Part shown: positions 62,122 through 64,000 of the stretch, piece by piece
How the letters are laid out: every line of letters starts with the position of its first letter
Numbering within the stretch: the stretch's first letter is position 1
Assembly: GCA_039028155.1 (NCBI GenBank)
Contig: JBCCIS010000001.1
Span: 62,001-126,000, forward strand
From: Pseudomonadota bacterium
GTDB lineage: Bacteria; Pseudomonadota; Alphaproteobacteria; SP197
Reading direction: 5' to 3'
DNA length: 64,000 nucleotides
Program-made: the position numbers and the translations under genes
Notes under the pieces: model-generated
The model's database searches: none
Seen by the model: only the letters and a program-made list of their open reading frames with translations
What the model was told of the DNA's origin: nothing

Positions 62122-62961
62122 CTACTCCGCCGCCTCCTGCACCATGTGCACGGTGCGTTGCGGGAACGGGATCTCGATGCCCCTGGCGTCGAGCTTTTCC
62201 TTGAAAGCCTTGGTCAGGTCCCAGCGGATCGGCCAGACGTTGTCCTGCTCGGTCCACAAGCGGATCGTAAGGTCGACGGCGCTGTCGCCCAGATTGGTGA
62301 TGATGACCTGGGGTTCCGGGTCCTTGAGCACGCGCGGCTCCGCGGCGATGACTTCTTCGACCGCCGCCATGGCGTCGTCCATGTTCTCGCCATAGCCGAT
62401 GCCGATCGTCCAGTCGACGCGGCGGATCGGGTGGTGGCTGTAGTTCTTCACCGTCGTGCCCCAGACATCGCTGTTGGCGAGGATGACCTGGACGTTGTCG
62501 GGCGTGGTGAGCTCGGTGAGGAATAGACCGATGCTCTCGACGGTGCCGGACTCGCCGCCCGCCTCCACGTAATCGCCGACGTTAATCGGCCGGAAGAAGA
62601 GCAGCATGATGCCCGCCGCCATGTCCGACAGCGTGCCCTGCAACGCCAGGCCGATGGCCAGGCCCGCCGCGCCCAGCACAGCGAGCAGGCTCGCCGTCTG
62701 GATGCCGAACTGGTTGAGCACGGCGACACCAACCAGCACCAGGACGATGTAGCGCACGGCGCTGGAGAGAAATCTCTGCAGTGTCGGGTCGATGTTGTCG
62801 ACCCTGGAGAGCGCGCGGGCCGTCGCGCGGCGCGCCCAGCCGGCAACAATAAAGCCGACGATGATGAGGGCGAGCGCGCCCAAAAGACTGAGGCCGTAAT
62901 CAACCGCGATGGCCGACAAATCCGCTGTCAGCTTGCTGATATCTTCCTGTGAAAAATCCAT
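62122..62961 (-). CDS. Small-conductance mechanosensitive channel (MscS family)
   Basis: A 279-aa MscS-type channel. Three N-terminal TM segments are visible; the third, pore-lining one is rich in Gly and Ala (ASLLAVLGAAGLAIGLALQG). The conserved beta domain follows, with RPINVGDYVEAGGESGTVES. The C-terminal alpha-beta domain completes it. Opens on hypo-osmotic shock to release solutes; this fits a genome with betaine uptake genes. The length is typical for MscS. Confidence 0.92.
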   Translation of the reverse strand: MDFSQEDISKLTADLSAIAVDYGLSLLGALALIIVGFIVAGWARRATARALSRVDNIDPTLQRFLSSAVRYIVLVLVGVAVLNQFGIQTASLLAVLGAAGLAIGLALQGTLSDMAAGIMLLFFRPINVGDYVEAGGESGTVESIGLFLTELTTPDNVQVILANSDVWGTTVKNYSHHPIRRVDWTIGIGYGENMDDAMAAVEEVIAAEPRVLKDPEPQVIITNLGDSAVDLTIRLWTEQDNVWPIRWDLTKAFKEKLDARGIEIPFPQRTVHMVQEAAE

Positions 62962-63064
62962 CGAACACTCCCGCCTGGCAAAAATCTCGCAGCGGGGCGT
63001 TCTCTTTCAGATTTTGGGGCTTTGTTCAATGGCAAGGGAACCTTGCCACAGTGTTGCCGGCGCC

Positions 63065-63163
63065 GGCCCACTCCCCCACCTCCGGGGCAAAACGCCGAGA
63101 GACGTTTTCGCCGAGGCCACCCCGAGGAAGCTGCCATGGGTGGCCGGGTGGGGAGTGGGCCGG
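63065..63163. repeat. Hairpin repeat family 2, copy B
   Basis: Reverse complement of copy A (61027-61126) over the arms and the GAAAACG hairpin, with near-identical sequence. The inner segment 63123-63137 (between GGCCACCC at 63115-63122 and GGGTGGCC at 63138-63145) reads in the same + direction as in copy A (13 of 15 identical), so it is flipped relative to the arms. Intergenic, between mscS and the HNH gene. Confidence 0.82.
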
Positions 63164-63185
63164 TGATGCCGCTTGGCGAAGCGAC

Positions 63186-63746
63186 TCAGTCCGTCTCCAG
63201 CTCGCTATCCCAGTAGAGATAGTCGCGCCAATCCTCGTGCAAAAAATTGGGCGGGAAACCCCGCCCGTTTTCACGCAACTGGTACGTGCTGGGGGCAAGC
63301 GGCTTAAGACGCGGCAACATGCCGGCCTCGCGGGGCATGCGGTTGCCTTTACGCATGTTGCAGCCGCTGCAGGCGGTGACGACGTTTTCCCAGCTCGTGC
63401 GCCCGCCCTTCGACCGCGGGATGACGTGGTCGAAGGTCAGCTCGCGCGTCTCGAAGCGGTCGCCGCAGTACTGGCAGGCGAACATGTCGCGCAGGAAGAC
63501 GTTGAAGCGGGTGAAGGCCGGGCGCTTGTTGAGCGGAATGAACTCTTTCAGCGCGATGACGCTGGGCAACCGCATCTCGAACGACGGCGAGCGCACGACG
63601 CGGTCGTATTCGTTCAGCGTCATCACCCGATCCATGAACACCGCCTTCACCGCGTCCTGCCATGACCACAGCGACAGCGGAAAATAGCTGAGCGGCCGAA
63701 AGTCGGCGTTCAGCACCAAGGCCGGGCATGCTTCGGGCGGTGCCAT
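63186..63746 (-). CDS. HNH endonuclease family protein
   Basis: A 186-aa HNH nuclease. The zinc/ββα core is at residues about 90-135: C91/C94 (CQYCGDRF), catalytic H107 (LTFDHVIPRSKGG), N121 (WENVVTAC) and C126/C129 (CSGCNMRKG). An N-terminal region of about 85 residues (LVLNADFRPLSYFPLSLWSW) is conserved in a widespread chromosomal HNH group that is not part of a restriction or phage cassette. Its substrate is not known. Confidence 0.85.
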   Translation of the reverse strand: MAPPEACPALVLNADFRPLSYFPLSLWSWQDAVKAVFMDRVMTLNEYDRVVRSPSFEMRLPSVIALKEFIPLNKRPAFTRFNVFLRDMFACQYCGDRFETRELTFDHVIPRSKGGRTSWENVVTACSGCNMRKGNRMPREAGMLPRLKPLAPSTYQLRENGRGFPPNFLHEDWRDYLYWDSELETD

Positions 63747-63990
63747 CCGCGCTCTCCATCTCCTTATCGTCTCGTTGGCGGCCGGGCCGGTCCCGGCGGC
63801 GGGCGTATCATAAACAAGTCGGGCCGGACGTTAACACCGTAAATTGTCTGTTCGATGACAGATGCCCCAAGATGTTGGGTCTGGTCACGAATACACCGCC
63901 GGGCAAACGGCACCAGTGACGATGATGCACGCCGGCGCGACATTGCTATAGGATGCGGCCCTCACGCTGTTGTTTCCCGGAGAATGCTGC
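63747..63990. other. Intergenic region
   Basis: About 240 bp without a convincing gene. It must contain the promoters of the HNH gene (minus) and of the gene starting at 63991. A TATAGGAT stretch at about 63947-63954 could be a -10 for the latter; no clear -35 is seen. Confidence 0.35.
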
Positions 63991-64000
63991 ATGTCCGCCG
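63991..64000 (+). CDS. Start of a gene cut by the window end
   Basis: ATG 63991 follows CGGAGAATGCTGC, a fair ribosome-binding site, and begins MSA. Too little is visible to name a product. Confidence 0.35.

Noticed and set aside
63186-63746. HNH nuclease as part of a defence or phage system
   Set aside because: It belongs to a common chromosomal HNH group and no methyltransferase, helicase or phage gene is nearby.

Overview
The window is a high-GC bacterial chromosome segment, most likely from an alphaproteobacterium of the Rhodospirillales type, probably marine. The reasons are an Rrf2-controlled SUF operon of alphaproteobacterial layout, a BetI-linked betaine/choline ABC transporter, Coq7, an alphaproteobacterial-style chemotaxis cluster, and several osmolyte-degradation genes. 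No phage, plasmid, CRISPR array or rRNA is visible. One tRNA is present.

Layout. 1-1968 is the 3' part of a hydantoinase/oxoprolinase-family gene. 2071-8674 is a tight iron-sulfur assembly operon: Rrf2 regulator, sufB, sufC, sufD, sufS, sufU, a SufT/MIP18-type gene and an A-type carrier. A periplasmic lytic transglycosylase follows. 10687-20049 holds a DUF1203 gene, a gamma-glutamyltransferase divergent from a PuuB-like FAD oxidase, then a proV / double-domain permease / betI operon and an APC permease. 20243-31529 is a chemotaxis/signalling block. A receiver protein, a CheC phosphatase and a hybrid histidine kinase run on the plus strand. They converge on an MCP-cheR-cheW(triple)-cheB-receiver-cheA operon on the minus strand.

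31721-35093 looks like a quaternary-amine/sulfonium module. It has a Rieske oxygenase of the carnitine/betaine type, a BKACE (DUF849) enzyme of the type that cleaves dehydrocarnitine, and an M24-fold enzyme carrying the metal and catalytic residue pattern of the DMSP lyase DddP. 35161-47503 is mixed accessory content: DUF1223, a histidine phosphatase, GNAT, an alpha/beta hydrolase whose nucleophile is alanine, a FadR-type regulator, two orphan Tat-exported polyamine-type binding proteins, a C45 autoproteolytic amidase, an ECF41 sigma/carboxymuconolactone unit, a 2OG-oxygenase, a VOC protein and an HSL-type esterase preceded in frame by an adenylate cyclase fragment.

47504-53635 is the most eroded part, with two probable frameshifted gene remnants, a 2H phosphoesterase, an FAD monooxygenase, a cobalt-type nitrile hydratase operon and tRNA-Leu(CAA) with a decayed partial copy 1 kb away. 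53702-64000 contains a GloB-like hydrolase, a second FAD monooxygenase, PuuE allantoinase, a LysR regulator with a clear operator, an exported acetolactate decarboxylase, a VTT membrane protein, dsbB, coq7, a second HSL esterase, an MscS channel and an HNH endonuclease.

Two families of short intergenic hairpin repeats occur. One pair (43.3 kb and 56.2 kb) is inverted. The other (61.0 kb and 63.1 kb, with a fragment at 14.2 kb) has a central 15-bp segment flipped relative to its arms. The strongest lead for undescribed biology is the DddP-like/BKACE/Rieske module. The most unusual structures are the flipped repeat and the serine-less hydrolase.
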